Shown: positions 48,177 through 56,857, counted from the stretch's first letter. The stretch: DNA of 64,000 bases from Nocardioides silvaticus (GCF_003160695.1 NZ_QGDD01000008.1:62001-126000), one strand, 5' to 3'. Made by a program: numbers and translations. Notes: generated by a model not told the origin, from the letters alone.

Positions 48177-48224
48177 AGCCGCGTCGACCCGGTCTGGCTC
48201 TGTGGACCCGGGGGCGACGCGGCT
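48177..48224 (-). promoter_or_regulatory. leader inverted repeat between leader peptide and terminator
   Basis: AGCCGCGTCG (48224-48215, minus strand, overlapping the leader stop codon) pairs perfectly with 48186-48177, which touches the base of the terminator. Ribosome stalling on the Leu codons would mask the first arm. How this alters the terminator is not obvious from pairing alone. Confidence 0.65.
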
Positions 48225-48249
48225 AGGTAAGAAGCAGGTTCGTCCGCAC
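48223..48249 (-). CDS. leucine leader peptide of leuS
   Basis: An 8-codon ORF, GTG start, MRTNLLLT, with Leu codons CTG-CTT-CTT, two of them the rare CTT as in the leuA leader. TATCCT (48256-48261) lies 6 nt before the GTG, so the transcript likely begins at the start codon. It is followed by an inverted repeat and a terminator, then leuS. Confidence 0.78.
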   Translation of the reverse strand: MRTNLLLT

Positions 48250-48287
48250 GGCCCCAGGATACTCCACCCGGGGCCGCGCGGACGAAC
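48238..48287. promoter_or_regulatory. leuS promoter inside a long inverted repeat
   Basis: The -10 box TATCCT (minus strand, 48256-48261) sits between the arms of an inverted repeat, 48238-48255 with 48270-48287, matching at 17 of 18 positions. The downstream arm covers the first codons of the leader peptide. It could be the phoX terminator, an operator or both. Confidence 0.7.
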
Positions 48288-48307
48288 GTGATGCGGTCAG
48301 CGCACGG

Positions 48308-50437
48308 TCAGCGCTGGCGGTACGCCACGCACACGGAGGGACGCGGGAAGTCGTCGGTGTGCGGCCAGGTGCTGGCCGGTGCGTCGAAGGTGGACCCGCC
48401 GATCTCGCCCGGGTGCTGCGGGGCGAAGAAGAGCGAGCGGTCGCCGTCGTAGACCAGCGGACCGCAGCACTCCGCGCCCTTGGGCACCGAGAGGAACGCC
48501 TCCACGTGGCCGCGCTCCGGTCCGGCCACCGGGACGCGGAACAGCCCGTCGTTCTGGCCCATCGGGGTCGGCGCGCCGTCGGTGGAGATCCACAGGTTCC
48601 CGGCGCTGTCGAACGTGACGTTGTCGGGGCAGCTGATCCGGCTGACCTGCGACTTGTCGAAGCCGGCGAAGTAGGTCTCGGGCGACTCCGGGTCGCCGCA
48701 GACGAGCAGCAGATCCCAACTGAAGGTGCGAGCCGCGTGGTCGCCCTTGTCCGGCGTGATCTCGAGGACGTAGCCGTTGCGGTTGCCGCTCTGGTTCACC
48801 AAAGGGGCGCCGGGGCTGGTGCGGGTGCCGGAGGTCGTCACGGGGTTCGCCTCGTCGGCGGGGTAGGACGAGCCGCGGTTGGAGTTGTTCGTGAGCGCCG
48901 CGTAGACCCTCTTGTTGACCGGGTTGACCTCGACGTCCTCGGGCCGGTCCATCCGGGTGGGGCTCACCAGGTCCGCCGCCTGACGCGTGAAGACCAGCAC
49001 CTCGGCGACGGTCATGCCGTCGACGAAGGACTGGGTGTCGGTGCACAGGCGGATCCACTCCCCCGTGCCGTCGTACGGCGCCTCGGGCGCACCGGCGTCG
49101 TTGCCGGTGAGCTTGGCGACGTACAGGGTGCCCTTGCTGAGGAGGGTCTTGTTGTGCCGGCGGGCTGCCTTGGTGCGGCGCGCGTCGTACTTCTCGGCGG
49201 AGACGAACTTGTAGAGGTAGTCGCCGCGCTCGTCGTCGCCCAGGTAGGCGACGGCGCGCCCGTTCTTCGCGATGGTGACGCTGGCGCCCTCGTGCTTGAA
49301 CCGGCCCAGCATCGAGTGCTTGCGGGGCGCCTCGGTCGGGTTCATCGGGTCGACCTCGACCACCCAGCCGAAGCGGTGCACCTCGTTGGGCTCGGCCTCG
49401 AGGTCGAACCGCGGGTCGTACTTGTGCCACTTCCGCGGGTCGCCGGCCGCCTTGGCGATCCCGTAGCGGGTGTAGGCGTCGGCGAGGGTCGCCCCGCTGG
49501 CCAGGGTCACGCCGCCCGGCACCGTGCCCTCGGTGTTGAAGTACTGGTTGAAGTTCTCCTCGCCGGACAGCACCGTCCCCCACGGCGTGGTCCCGCCGGC
49601 GCAGTTGTTGAGGGTGCCCTTGACCCGGCGGCCCGAGCTGTCGGCCGACGTCCTCAGCAGCTCGTGGCCGGCGGCGGGGCCGGTCATCACGAAGGTGGTG
49701 TCCGCGTTGATCCGCCGGTTGTGCCCGGCCTTGCGCAGGTTCTTCTCGCGGTACCACGAGCCCGGCACCGCGCCGCGCTTGATGGTGACGACCGAGAGGC
49801 CGTGCGAGTAGATGCCGAACCAGGCCATCTCCTCCTCGGTGTACCGGCCCGCCGGGTACATCAGCGTCTGGTCGTCGTACTCGTGGTTGACCGTCATCAG
49901 CGCGGTGTCGCGGCCGAGCGGCACCACGCCGACGTAGTCGTTGTTGTAGCCGAAGGTCTTCTTCACCACGTCGACGGTGAGGTCGTACGGCGTGAACGCC
50001 GCCGCACCGGCGACGACCGGGTCGCCCCACCGGATGATCACGTGGTGGTCGAAGCCGTCGGGCAGCACGACCGCATCGCGCCGGTTGGGCGGCACCGGGG
50101 CGAACCGGGAGCGGGCGAGCGGTCCGCCCGCCGCGGCGAGCGGCGCCGTCGCCGCCGCGGCGGGTGGAACCTGGGCGGCGGCGGTGGCGCTGGCGCCGCC
50201 GAGGACCAGCGCGCCGGTGCCGACAGCGGCGCCGCGCAGCACCGAGCGTCGTGCGACCGCCTTGGCGATCTCGTCCTGCACGTGCCCCGCCGTCGTCCGG
50301 TTGGGCTCGGGGTGGTCGCACGCGTTCCCGCACTTGAACAGGCAGGTCAGGTAGGAGCGCGAGCCGTGCCGGTAGCCCTCGCGGGACACCGGGGTGAGGG
50401 ACAGGAGCGGGCGGTCGTCAGGACGGGTCACAGTCAT
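48308..50437 (-). CDS. phoX: PhoX family alkaline phosphatase, Tat-exported
   Basis: A 709-residue calcium/iron-type alkaline phosphatase that frees phosphate from organic esters outside the cell. The N-terminus has the actinobacterial PhoX motif YLTCLFKCGNACDHPEPN, then a twin-arginine signal ARRSVLRGAAVG near residue 62. Core landmarks are LMTVNHEYDDQTL, SGEENFNQYF, LGDDERGDYLYKFV and RPEDVEVNP. The ATG at 50437 gives the complete N-terminal motif. A Pho box was not identified. Confidence 0.92.
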   Translation of the reverse strand: MTVTRPDDRPLLSLTPVSREGYRHGSRSYLTCLFKCGNACDHPEPNRTTAGHVQDEIAKAVARRSVLRGAAVGTGALVLGGASATAAAQVPPAAAATAPLAAAGGPLARSRFAPVPPNRRDAVVLPDGFDHHVIIRWGDPVVAGAAAFTPYDLTVDVVKKTFGYNNDYVGVVPLGRDTALMTVNHEYDDQTLMYPAGRYTEEEMAWFGIYSHGLSVVTIKRGAVPGSWYREKNLRKAGHNRRINADTTFVMTGPAAGHELLRTSADSSGRRVKGTLNNCAGGTTPWGTVLSGEENFNQYFNTEGTVPGGVTLASGATLADAYTRYGIAKAAGDPRKWHKYDPRFDLEAEPNEVHRFGWVVEVDPMNPTEAPRKHSMLGRFKHEGASVTIAKNGRAVAYLGDDERGDYLYKFVSAEKYDARRTKAARRHNKTLLSKGTLYVAKLTGNDAGAPEAPYDGTGEWIRLCTDTQSFVDGMTVAEVLVFTRQAADLVSPTRMDRPEDVEVNPVNKRVYAALTNNSNRGSSYPADEANPVTTSGTRTSPGAPLVNQSGNRNGYVLEITPDKGDHAARTFSWDLLLVCGDPESPETYFAGFDKSQVSRISCPDNVTFDSAGNLWISTDGAPTPMGQNDGLFRVPVAGPERGHVEAFLSVPKGAECCGPLVYDGDRSLFFAPQHPGEIGGSTFDAPASTWPHTDDFPRPSVCVAYRQR

Positions 50438-50523
50438 GGCGCGACCCCATCGGTCACCGCTGAACCCGGGCCCGCCGCCCGGTGAACGGCCGGGGAAGTC
50501 CAAGGGAAGCGCCGGGGACGAGA

Positions 50524-51666
50524 TCAGGCCGCGGCGAGCGTGTCGCCGTGACCGATGACGCCCGCGTAGTGCTGGGCGACCAGCTCGTCGACGACGTCGG
50601 CCCACGACCGGTTCGCCACCCGGGCGAGTCCGTTGGTCGCGAGCGTCGCCCGGAGCTTCTCGTCCCCGACGAGCCGTTGCACCGTCTCCGTCAGCGACTG
50701 CGGACGGGACGGCAGGTAGAGCAGGCCGGTGCGCTCGTGCTCCACCAGGTCCAGCGGGCCGCCGCGCGCCGGGGCGACGACCGGGACGCCACTGGCCTGT
50801 GCCTCCTGGATCGTCTGGCAGAAGGTCTCGTCGGCGCCGGTGTGGACGAAGACGTCGAGCGACGCGAACGCGACCGCGAGGTCGGCCCCGGTGAGCGTGC
50901 CGGTGAACCGGGCCCCGGGAAGGTGCTTCCTGAGCCACGGCAGCTCGGGACCGTCGCCGATCACGACGAGACTGGTGCCGGGCAGCCCGGCGAGCTCGCG
51001 CAGTCGGCGTACCTGCTTCTCGGCGGCCAGCCGGCCGACGTACCCCACGACCACGCGACCCGTCGGGGCGGCGCCGTCGCCGCCCCTCCTCGCCCAGCTC
51101 TGGTGGAGGTAGGGGTAACGGTGCCGAGGCCCGAAGAGGTCGAGGTCGACGCCGCGCCCCCAGACGTGCAGGTTCGGGACGCCGAGGGCCTCGAGCTGGG
51201 CGTGGGCGGACCGCGACGGCACGAGGGTGCGGGTCGAGCGCTTGTGGATCCGGGCCACCCAGCGGGCGCACGCTGCATCGCCGGGCACCTTGTACTGGCG
51301 CAGGAAACCGGGAATGTCGGTCTGGTAGACGGTCACGGTGGGGATCCCGAGCTTCCTGGCCGCGCGGAGCCCCGCCCAGCCGAGGGCGATCGGCGACGCG
51401 AGGTGCACCACGTCGGGGCGGAAGCCGGCCAGTGCCTCCTCGACCTGGCGGTCGGGCAGGCCGAGGGGGAACGTCCGGTACATCGGCACCGCCATCGACC
51501 GCACGCGCACGACGCGGACCCCGCGGTAGTCGCGCAGCCCGGGACCGGGCGCGACGATCAGCGCTTCGTGACCTTGGCGGAGGAGCCGGTCGACAACGTG
51601 GCGGACCGAGTTGACGACTCCGTTGACCTGGGGCAGGAACGACTCGGTCACGATCGCTACCTTCAT
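50524..51666 (-). CDS. GT4 family mannosyltransferase (MgtA-like)
   Basis: A 380-residue GT-B glycosyltransferase. It strongly resembles actinobacterial GDP-mannose-dependent alpha-mannosyltransferases such as MgtA (Rv0557): KVAIVTESFLPQVNGVVNSV at the N-terminus, DVVHLASPIALGWAGL, VYQTDIPGFLRQYKVPGD, and the donor site ADETFCQTIQEAQASGVPVV with the EX7E motif. It probably mannosylates a glycolipid at the inner membrane face. The ATG at 51666 follows GGGGAC. It is divergent from the UDP-sugar dehydrogenase. Confidence 0.85.
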   Translation of the reverse strand: MKVAIVTESFLPQVNGVVNSVRHVVDRLLRQGHEALIVAPGPGLRDYRGVRVVRVRSMAVPMYRTFPLGLPDRQVEEALAGFRPDVVHLASPIALGWAGLRAARKLGIPTVTVYQTDIPGFLRQYKVPGDAACARWVARIHKRSTRTLVPSRSAHAQLEALGVPNLHVWGRGVDLDLFGPRHRYPYLHQSWARRGGDGAAPTGRVVVGYVGRLAAEKQVRRLRELAGLPGTSLVVIGDGPELPWLRKHLPGARFTGTLTGADLAVAFASLDVFVHTGADETFCQTIQEAQASGVPVVAPARGGPLDLVEHERTGLLYLPSRPQSLTETVQRLVGDEKLRATLATNGLARVANRSWADVVDELVAQHYAGVIGHGDTLAAA

Positions 51667-51842
51667 GTCCCCAAGGTCCGCTGCCGGCATGAACGGACCA
51701 TGACGACGCGACCAATGTCGGACCGCTGCCAGTGGTCGAGCTGACGCCACGAGCGGACCGGTCTCCCGCTGTACACCGCTTCGTCACCGGACATCCGTCA
51801 CTCAGGTGACATCGCGTCAGGTGGGCCCGCTGCGCTGGGTCC

Positions 51843-53216
51843 ATGGATCTCACCATCAGCGTCATCGGCACCGGCTACCTGGGAGCCACGCATGCCGCCT
51901 GCCTCGCCGAGCTCGGCTTCGAGGTGGTCGGCGTCGACCACGACCACCGCAAGGTGGCGCGCCTCAACGAGGGTGCGGCACCGTTCGCGGAGCCCGGCCT
52001 CGACGACCTCCTGGCACGGCACGTCGGCACCGGCCGGCTGCGCTTCACCACCGAGGTCGCGGACGCCGCCATGTCCGCCGACGTCCACTTCCTCTGCGTC
52101 GGTACGCCGCAGTCCGCCCTCGGGCGCAGCGCCGACCTCGGTGCGGTCTTCGCCGCAGCCCGCGACCTGGCGCGCCACCTCACCCGCGACTGCGTCGTGG
52201 TCGGGAAGTCGACCGTCCCCGTCGGTACGGCGGAGCGGGTGGCGCGCGAGCTGGAGCGGTTCGCCCCGCCCGGCGTCGAGACCGTCCTCGCGTGGAACCC
52301 CGAGTTCCTGCGGGAGGGGCACGCGGTGCTGGACACCCTGCACCCCGATCGGCTGGTGCTCGGGGTGGACACACCCGACGCGGAGCTGGTGCTCCGAGGT
52401 GTCTACGCCGACGCCATCGCGCGGGGCGTGCCGGTCCACGTCACCGACCTCGCGACGGCCGAGCTCGCGAAGGTGGCGGCCAACGCCTTCCTCGCCACCA
52501 AGATCTCCTTCATCAACGCCATGGCCGACATCAGTGACCGCTCCGGCGCCGACGTGGTGGCGCTGGCCGACATCCTCGGCGACGACAGCCGGATCGGCCG
52601 CCGCTTCCTCGACGCGGGTGTCGGCTTCGGCGGCGGCTGCCTCCCCAAGGACCTCCGGGCGCTGTCCGCCCGAGCCGAGGAGCTGGGCGCAGCCCAGGTG
52701 TCGGGCCTTCTTCGTGAGGTCGACGAGATCAACCTCCGCGCCCGCAGCAAGGTCGTCGACCTGGCGCTCGAGCTGTGCGGTGGGGACCTCGGCGCTCGGC
52801 GCGTCGCCGTGCTCGGAGCGGCGTTCAAGCCGCTGTCGGACGACGTCCGGGACTCCCCCGCGCTCGACGTCGCGCTCCAGGTGCACCGGCGCGGGGCCGA
52901 GGTCCGGGTCTTCGACCCCGAAGCCGCCCTCAACGCGCGCTCGGTGGCCCCGGAGCTGACCTACGTCGCGAGCCTGGAGCACGCCCTCCGCGGGGCCGAC
53001 CTCGTCCTCCACCTGACCGAGTGGCCCGAGTTCCTGGAGACCGACCCCCGGTGGGCGGCCGGGCTGGTCGCGCGCCCCGTCATCATCGACGGCCGCAACA
53101 AGCTGGACCTCGACGGGTGGACCCGGGCGGGGTGGACCATCCAGGCCATCGGGCGCCCCCGCCGCCGGGATGCCGCACGGCCGTTCACCGCCGGCGGGGC
53201 GCTCGCGTCGTCCTAG
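51843..53216 (+). CDS. UDP-glucose/GDP-mannose 6-dehydrogenase family protein
   Basis: A 457-residue NAD-dependent sugar-nucleotide dehydrogenase, most likely UDP-glucose to UDP-glucuronate. The Rossmann motif is VIGTGYLGATHAACLAELG, STVPVGTAERVA contacts the nicotinamide, NPEFLREGHAV is in the active site, and the catalytic Cys is in GFGGGCLPKDLRALS. The C-terminal domain has VLGAAFKPLSDDVRDSP. The length is normal. Next to a mannosyltransferase it may supply a uronic acid for cell-surface glycan. Its TAG stop shares CTAG with the convergent ligase stop. Confidence 0.93.
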   Translation: MDLTISVIGTGYLGATHAACLAELGFEVVGVDHDHRKVARLNEGAAPFAEPGLDDLLARHVGTGRLRFTTEVADAAMSADVHFLCVGTPQSALGRSADLGAVFAAARDLARHLTRDCVVVGKSTVPVGTAERVARELERFAPPGVETVLAWNPEFLREGHAVLDTLHPDRLVLGVDTPDAELVLRGVYADAIARGVPVHVTDLATAELAKVAANAFLATKISFINAMADISDRSGADVVALADILGDDSRIGRRFLDAGVGFGGGCLPKDLRALSARAEELGAAQVSGLLREVDEINLRARSKVVDLALELCGGDLGARRVAVLGAAFKPLSDDVRDSPALDVALQVHRRGAEVRVFDPEAALNARSVAPELTYVASLEHALRGADLVLHLTEWPEFLETDPRWAAGLVARPVIIDGRNKLDLDGWTRAGWTIQAIGRPRRRDAARPFTAGGALASS

Positions 53217-54808
53217 CCCAGGTCGGCGGCCGTCTTCCCCTTCAGGTCCTTGCGGAGGATCTTGCCGGACGCCGACTTGGGGATGACCGGGATGAAGTCG
53301 ACCATCCGCACCTTCTTGTGCGGCGCGACCTTCTCCGCGGTGTAGTCCATCACCTCGTCGGCGGTCAGCGACGCGCCCTCCTGCAGCACGACGAAGGCGT
53401 GCGGGATCTCGCCGGCCTCCTCGTCGGGGTGCGGGACCACGGCGGCGTCGGCGATCGAGGGATGGGTCAGCAGCACGGCCTCGAGCTCGGCCGGCGGCAC
53501 CTGGTAGCCCTTGTACTTGATGAGCTCCTTGAGCCGGTCGACGACGTAGACCTCGCCCTCCGGGCCGACCTCGACGATGTCGCCGGTGTGCAGGTAGCCC
53601 TCGTCGTCGATGGTCTCGCGGGTGGCCGCGTCGTTGCCGAGGTAGCCGACCATGACCCCGGGGCCCTTCACCCAGAGTTCGCCGGGCGCGGTGCGGCCGC
53701 CCGGGACGGCCTCGATCTCCTCGCCGGTCGCAGGGTCCATCACCTTGAACTCGACGTTGGCGACCGCCAGGCCGACCGAGCCCACCGAGATGTCGGTGCG
53801 GTCGATCGGGAGCGCGTGGGAGACCGGGCTGAGCTCGGTCATGCCGTAGCCCTGCAGCATCCCGCAGCCGAGGCGCGCCTTGACCGCCTCACCGAGCGCC
53901 TCGTCGAGGGGCGCGGCGCCGCTGAGGACGGCCCGCACGCTGGAGGTGTCGATCGAGTCGACGGCGGGGTGCTTGGCCAGGGCGACCGCCATCGGCGGAG
54001 CGATGTAGAGGAAGGAGATCTTCTGCTCGTGGATCAGCCGGAGGAACTCGTCGAGGTCGAACTTCGGCATCGTGACGAGCTTCGCGCGGAGCTTGAGCGT
54101 GATGCTCATGATCACGTTCATGCCGTAGATGTGGAAGAACGGCAGCACCGCGAGCACCACGTCGTCGGGTTCCTCGGCGATGACCGACATCGACTGCAGC
54201 GTGTTGGCGACCAGGTTGCGGTGGGTCAGCATCACACCCTTGGCCTTGCCGGTGGTGCCGGAGGAGTACGGCAGCACCGCGAGGTGCGTGGCGGCGTCGA
54301 TGGTCACGTCGGGAGGTGCGGCACCTTCCGAGAGCAGGTCCATCATCGACTCGTGGCCCTCGGCGCCGTCGAGCACGATGACGTGCTCGGCGCCCAGGCC
54401 GACCTCGGTGCACGCGGCCATCGCGCCCGGCAGCAGCAGCGAGACCGTGACGTAGCGGAGAGCTCCCGAGTCCCGGAGCTGGTTGGCGATCTCCGGCGGG
54501 GTGTAGAGCGAGTTGATCGTGGTCGCGGTCGCGCCGGCCCGGAGGATTCCGTGGAAGGCGATGATGAACGCCGCCGTGTTCGGGCAGTGCAGCGCGACGA
54601 CGTCACCGGGCTTGATGCCGCGGGCGGCCAATGCACCGGCGAACGCGTCCACACGGGCCTTGAGGTCGCCGTACGTCGTGTCGGCGTGGGTCGCGGAGTC
54701 GTGGACCGCGGTCCTGCCGGTCTCGTCGTCGGTGAGGTCACCGAAGATGAAGTCGTAGACGCTGACGTCGGGGATCTCGACGTCCGGGAACGGGCTACGG
54801 AACGGCAC
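53213..54808 (-). CDS. 4-coumarate-CoA ligase-like AMP-dependent synthetase
   Basis: A 531-residue acyl-CoA ligase of the 4CL subgroup. Motifs: YSSGTTGKAKGVMLTH (P-loop), GYGMTELSPVSH (A5), EGYLHTGDIVEV (A7), YKGYQVPPAELEAVL (A8) and PKSASGKILRKDL with the catalytic Lys. The substrate may be an aryl or medium-chain acid; the phenylpropanoid role is not implied. I chose GTG 54808 (VPFRSPFPDVEIP) with GAGAGG about 9 nt upstream. It is convergent with the dehydrogenase. Confidence 0.9.
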   Translation of the reverse strand: MPFRSPFPDVEIPDVSVYDFIFGDLTDDETGRTAVHDSATHADTTYGDLKARVDAFAGALAARGIKPGDVVALHCPNTAAFIIAFHGILRAGATATTINSLYTPPEIANQLRDSGALRYVTVSLLLPGAMAACTEVGLGAEHVIVLDGAEGHESMMDLLSEGAAPPDVTIDAATHLAVLPYSSGTTGKAKGVMLTHRNLVANTLQSMSVIAEEPDDVVLAVLPFFHIYGMNVIMSITLKLRAKLVTMPKFDLDEFLRLIHEQKISFLYIAPPMAVALAKHPAVDSIDTSSVRAVLSGAAPLDEALGEAVKARLGCGMLQGYGMTELSPVSHALPIDRTDISVGSVGLAVANVEFKVMDPATGEEIEAVPGGRTAPGELWVKGPGVMVGYLGNDAATRETIDDEGYLHTGDIVEVGPEGEVYVVDRLKELIKYKGYQVPPAELEAVLLTHPSIADAAVVPHPDEEAGEIPHAFVVLQEGASLTADEVMDYTAEKVAPHKKVRMVDFIPVIPKSASGKILRKDLKGKTAADLG

Positions 54809-54966
54809 AGCAGTGGTCCTCTCGGCAGTACGGCGGGCGTTCCCCGAACCGTAGCGCCTGGGCGGCTCCTCCGAACCGCCCTCCCGCCTAGTCACTTCTG
54901 ACCGGTACGGCGCGACCGAGCGGCCAGAACCTGGTCCGGGGGCGAGATATTGTCCGGGTTCGGGCG

Positions 54967-55677
54967 GTGCACCCGACCCTGACTCGGCAAAGTGATGCCG
55001 TGGCTGGCAAGGGACCGATCCGGGTGTATCTCGCTGCGCAGCACGACATCGTGCGCAGCGGTCTCTTCAGCCTGCTCGAGGCCGAGCCGGACATCGAGGT
55101 CGTCGGCCAGTCGGCGCTGGCCGCGGTGGCGCTGCCGGCGATCCTCGACCTGCGGCCCGACGTCGCGGTCCTCGACGCCCGGCTGCCCGACGGGAACGGC
55201 CTCGACCTCTGCCGGAGCGTGCGGACCGCCGACCCGAGCATCCGAGGGTTGATCCTCGCCGGCCGGCGGGACGACGACGCGATCGCCAGCGCGATGCTGG
55301 CGGGCGCCGCCGGCTACCTGTTGGAGCAGGTCAACGCCAGCTCGCTGGTCAACGGCATCCGGCTGGTGGCCAGCGGCCACTCGGTCGTCGACTGGTCGGT
55401 GCCAGCGAGCGTGGTCGAGCACGTCACGCTCCACAAGCGCTCCTTCCAGGTGATCGCCGACCTGACCCCGCAGCAGCGCAAGATCCTCTTCCTCATCGCC
55501 GACGGCCTGACCAACCGCGAGATCGCCCGCCGGCTGTTCCTGGCCGAGAAGACGGTGAAGAACCACGTCACCGCGCTGCTCAGCCGGCTCGGGGTGTCCC
55601 ACCGGACGCAGGCGGCGATGATCGCCGCCACCTGGGCCCGCTCGGAGGCCGCCGCCAGCCAGTCAGTCCCTGACTGA
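54967..55677 (+). CDS. DevR/DosR-like LuxR-family regulator with degenerate receiver
   Basis: A 236-residue response regulator with a receiver (about residues 18-140) and a LuxR HTH (GLTNREIARRLFLAEKTVKN). It aligns closely with mycobacterial DevR/DosR. The phosphoacceptor Asp is kept (D70 in VLDARLPDG), but the DevR pair D8-D9 is A24-Q25, T82 is A98 and K104 is E120, so ordinary phospho-switching looks impaired. No sensor kinase is in the window. TATTGT at 54948-54953 is a possible -10; GTG 55000 is an alternative start. It overlaps the convergent protease gene by 15 nt. Confidence 0.88.
   Translation: MHPTLTRQSDAVAGKGPIRVYLAAQHDIVRSGLFSLLEAEPDIEVVGQSALAAVALPAILDLRPDVAVLDARLPDGNGLDLCRSVRTADPSIRGLILAGRRDDDAIASAMLAGAAGYLLEQVNASSLVNGIRLVASGHSVVDWSVPASVVEHVTLHKRSFQVIADLTPQQRKILFLIADGLTNREIARRLFLAEKTVKNHVTALLSRLGVSHRTQAAMIAATWARSEAAASQSVPD
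55660..55676. terminator. hairpin across overlapping convergent 3' ends
   Basis: CAGTCAG, 3 nt, CTGACTG is a perfect 7-bp palindrome that contains the protease stop codon and ends within the regulator's stop codon. It may act as a compact shared terminator. Confidence 0.4.
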
Positions 55678-56601
55678 GTCGCGGAACGGCTCGGTGCCGA
55701 GCTCGAGGCGCAGCCCCTCGATCCCGGAGTGGCGACGCGCGTAGGCCAGCTCGCGCGAGAGGTCGCTCAGCCCGTTCCACACGAGCAGGGGCCCGAGGCG
55801 GAGCGTCGACAGGGTGCCGACTGCGCGGCCGTCCTGGTCGACGTAGGCGCTGCCGCTGTCTCCGGGGAGCCCGGGTGAGGCCGAGGTGATCGTGTGCGAC
55901 CAGCCCTGGTCGCCGACGGAGTCGGTCATCGCGATCGCGGCCTGCCGTGAGAGCCGGCTCTTCTCGGGCCGCAGCGAGGACCGGCCGTAGCCGTAGGCGC
56001 TGTCGCCCACCCGGACCGCGGCCTTCGAGAGACCGGTCGGCCCACCCCAGTAGGGCAGCGTGGGGTTGACCCGTCCGTGGTGCTCGCGTGCCACCTTCAC
56101 GAGGGCGAAGTCGTTGAACGCGCAGAGGTCAGGGTTGCTGACGTGGCGGGCCTGCATGGTGCGCCAGCTGCTGTAGACCACCCTGCCCCGGCCGAGCCTC
56201 CGACCCTCGTCGAACAGGGTCGCCCCGATGACGAAGGAGACCCGGGTGCCGAGCGGCAGGGTCTCCGCCCTGCAGCCGTTCAGGTCCTCGTCCGTGCGGG
56301 CGCAGTGGGCAGCCTGGCCGAGGTAGACCTGGCCGCGCGCGTCGGTGAAGACGAAGTTGGTCGTGCACTGCCCCGTCCCGCCGGTGATCGTCTGGATCCC
56401 GGGAGTGATCGTCGCGCGGCGGACGGAGGCCCAGCCCTTCGTCTTCCGGACCATCGGATCCTGGGTCGCGTCGCCGGTGAGGTCCGCGGCCGTGTGCTCG
56501 CCGTCGCGGGCGAACGGCTCGACGACGGCGTTGGCAACCGCGAGGATCGCGAGCAGCACGAGTACCGTCCCCCACGGACCGGTGTCGCGCTCCGCGCTCA
56601 C
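55663..56601 (-). CDS. secreted trypsin-like serine protease
   Basis: A 312-residue chymotrypsin-fold protease anchored or exported by an N-terminal hydrophobic segment (GTVLVLLAILAVANAVV). The triad is visible: His in LGQAAHCAR, Asp in CAFNDFALVKV and Ser in LPGDSGSAYV. Cysteines in CTTNF, AAHC, GCR and DLC can form disulfides. The GTG at 56601 lies 6 nt after AATGAT, a weak leaderless -10. Its 3' end overlaps the regulator gene by 15 nt. Confidence 0.87.
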   Translation of the reverse strand: MSAERDTGPWGTVLVLLAILAVANAVVEPFARDGEHTAADLTGDATQDPMVRKTKGWASVRRATITPGIQTITGGTGQCTTNFVFTDARGQVYLGQAAHCARTDEDLNGCRAETLPLGTRVSFVIGATLFDEGRRLGRGRVVYSSWRTMQARHVSNPDLCAFNDFALVKVAREHHGRVNPTLPYWGGPTGLSKAAVRVGDSAYGYGRSSLRPEKSRLSRQAAIAMTDSVGDQGWSHTITSASPGLPGDSGSAYVDQDGRAVGTLSTLRLGPLLVWNGLSDLSRELAYARRHSGIEGLRLELGTEPFRDSVRD

Positions 56602-56672
56602 ACCTCGATCATTGCCCTGTCGCGGGCACATTGATACCGACGCGCCGCTCGTGCGTCTTGTCCGGGAACGCA

Positions 56673-56696
56673 GGAAGCCGCCCGTAGGCGGCTTCC
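56673..56696 (-). terminator. terminator of tRNA-Ala
   Basis: A perfect 10-bp stem (GGAAGCCGCC with GGCGGCTTCC) around a CGTA tetraloop, 5 bp after the tRNA 3' end on the minus strand. No long T-run. Confidence 0.75.
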
Positions 56697-56701
56697 CTCG
56701 G

Positions 56702-56774
56702 TGGAGCTGAGGGGACTCGAACCCCTGACCCTCTGCATGCCATGCAGATGCGCTACCAGCTGCGCCACAGCCCC
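56702..56774 (-). tRNA. tRNA-Ala (anticodon GGC)
   Basis: A 73-nt cloverleaf on the minus strand. The acceptor GGGGCTG pairs with CAGCTCC (one G-U), the D-arm contains AGCTGGTAGCGC, the anticodon stem TCTGC/GCAGA holds loop ATGGCAT with anticodon GGC, and the T-arm contains GGTTCGAGTCC. The CCA end is not encoded. Confidence 0.97.
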
Positions 56775-56857
56775 GTGTACAACGCGGAGAACCTTACCGA
56801 ACCGCCTCTCGTGGGAGAAATCGAGGTCTCGATCCGTCTTCGCCGGCCGTGCTCGGA

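Noticed and set aside
48108..48222. T-box riboswitch upstream of leuS
   Set aside because: No T-box consensus (TGGNACCGCG-like) or specifier loop was found; the leader peptide model fits better.
51782..51815. Short palindrome GTCACTCAGGTGAC in the glycosyltransferase/dehydrogenase gap
   Set aside because: Only 5-bp arms, no known operator match and not placed at an obvious promoter.
53213..53216. CTAG shared by the two convergent stop codons
   Set aside because: CTAG reads TAG on both strands, so a 4-bp overlap of this type arises easily; no further structure seen.
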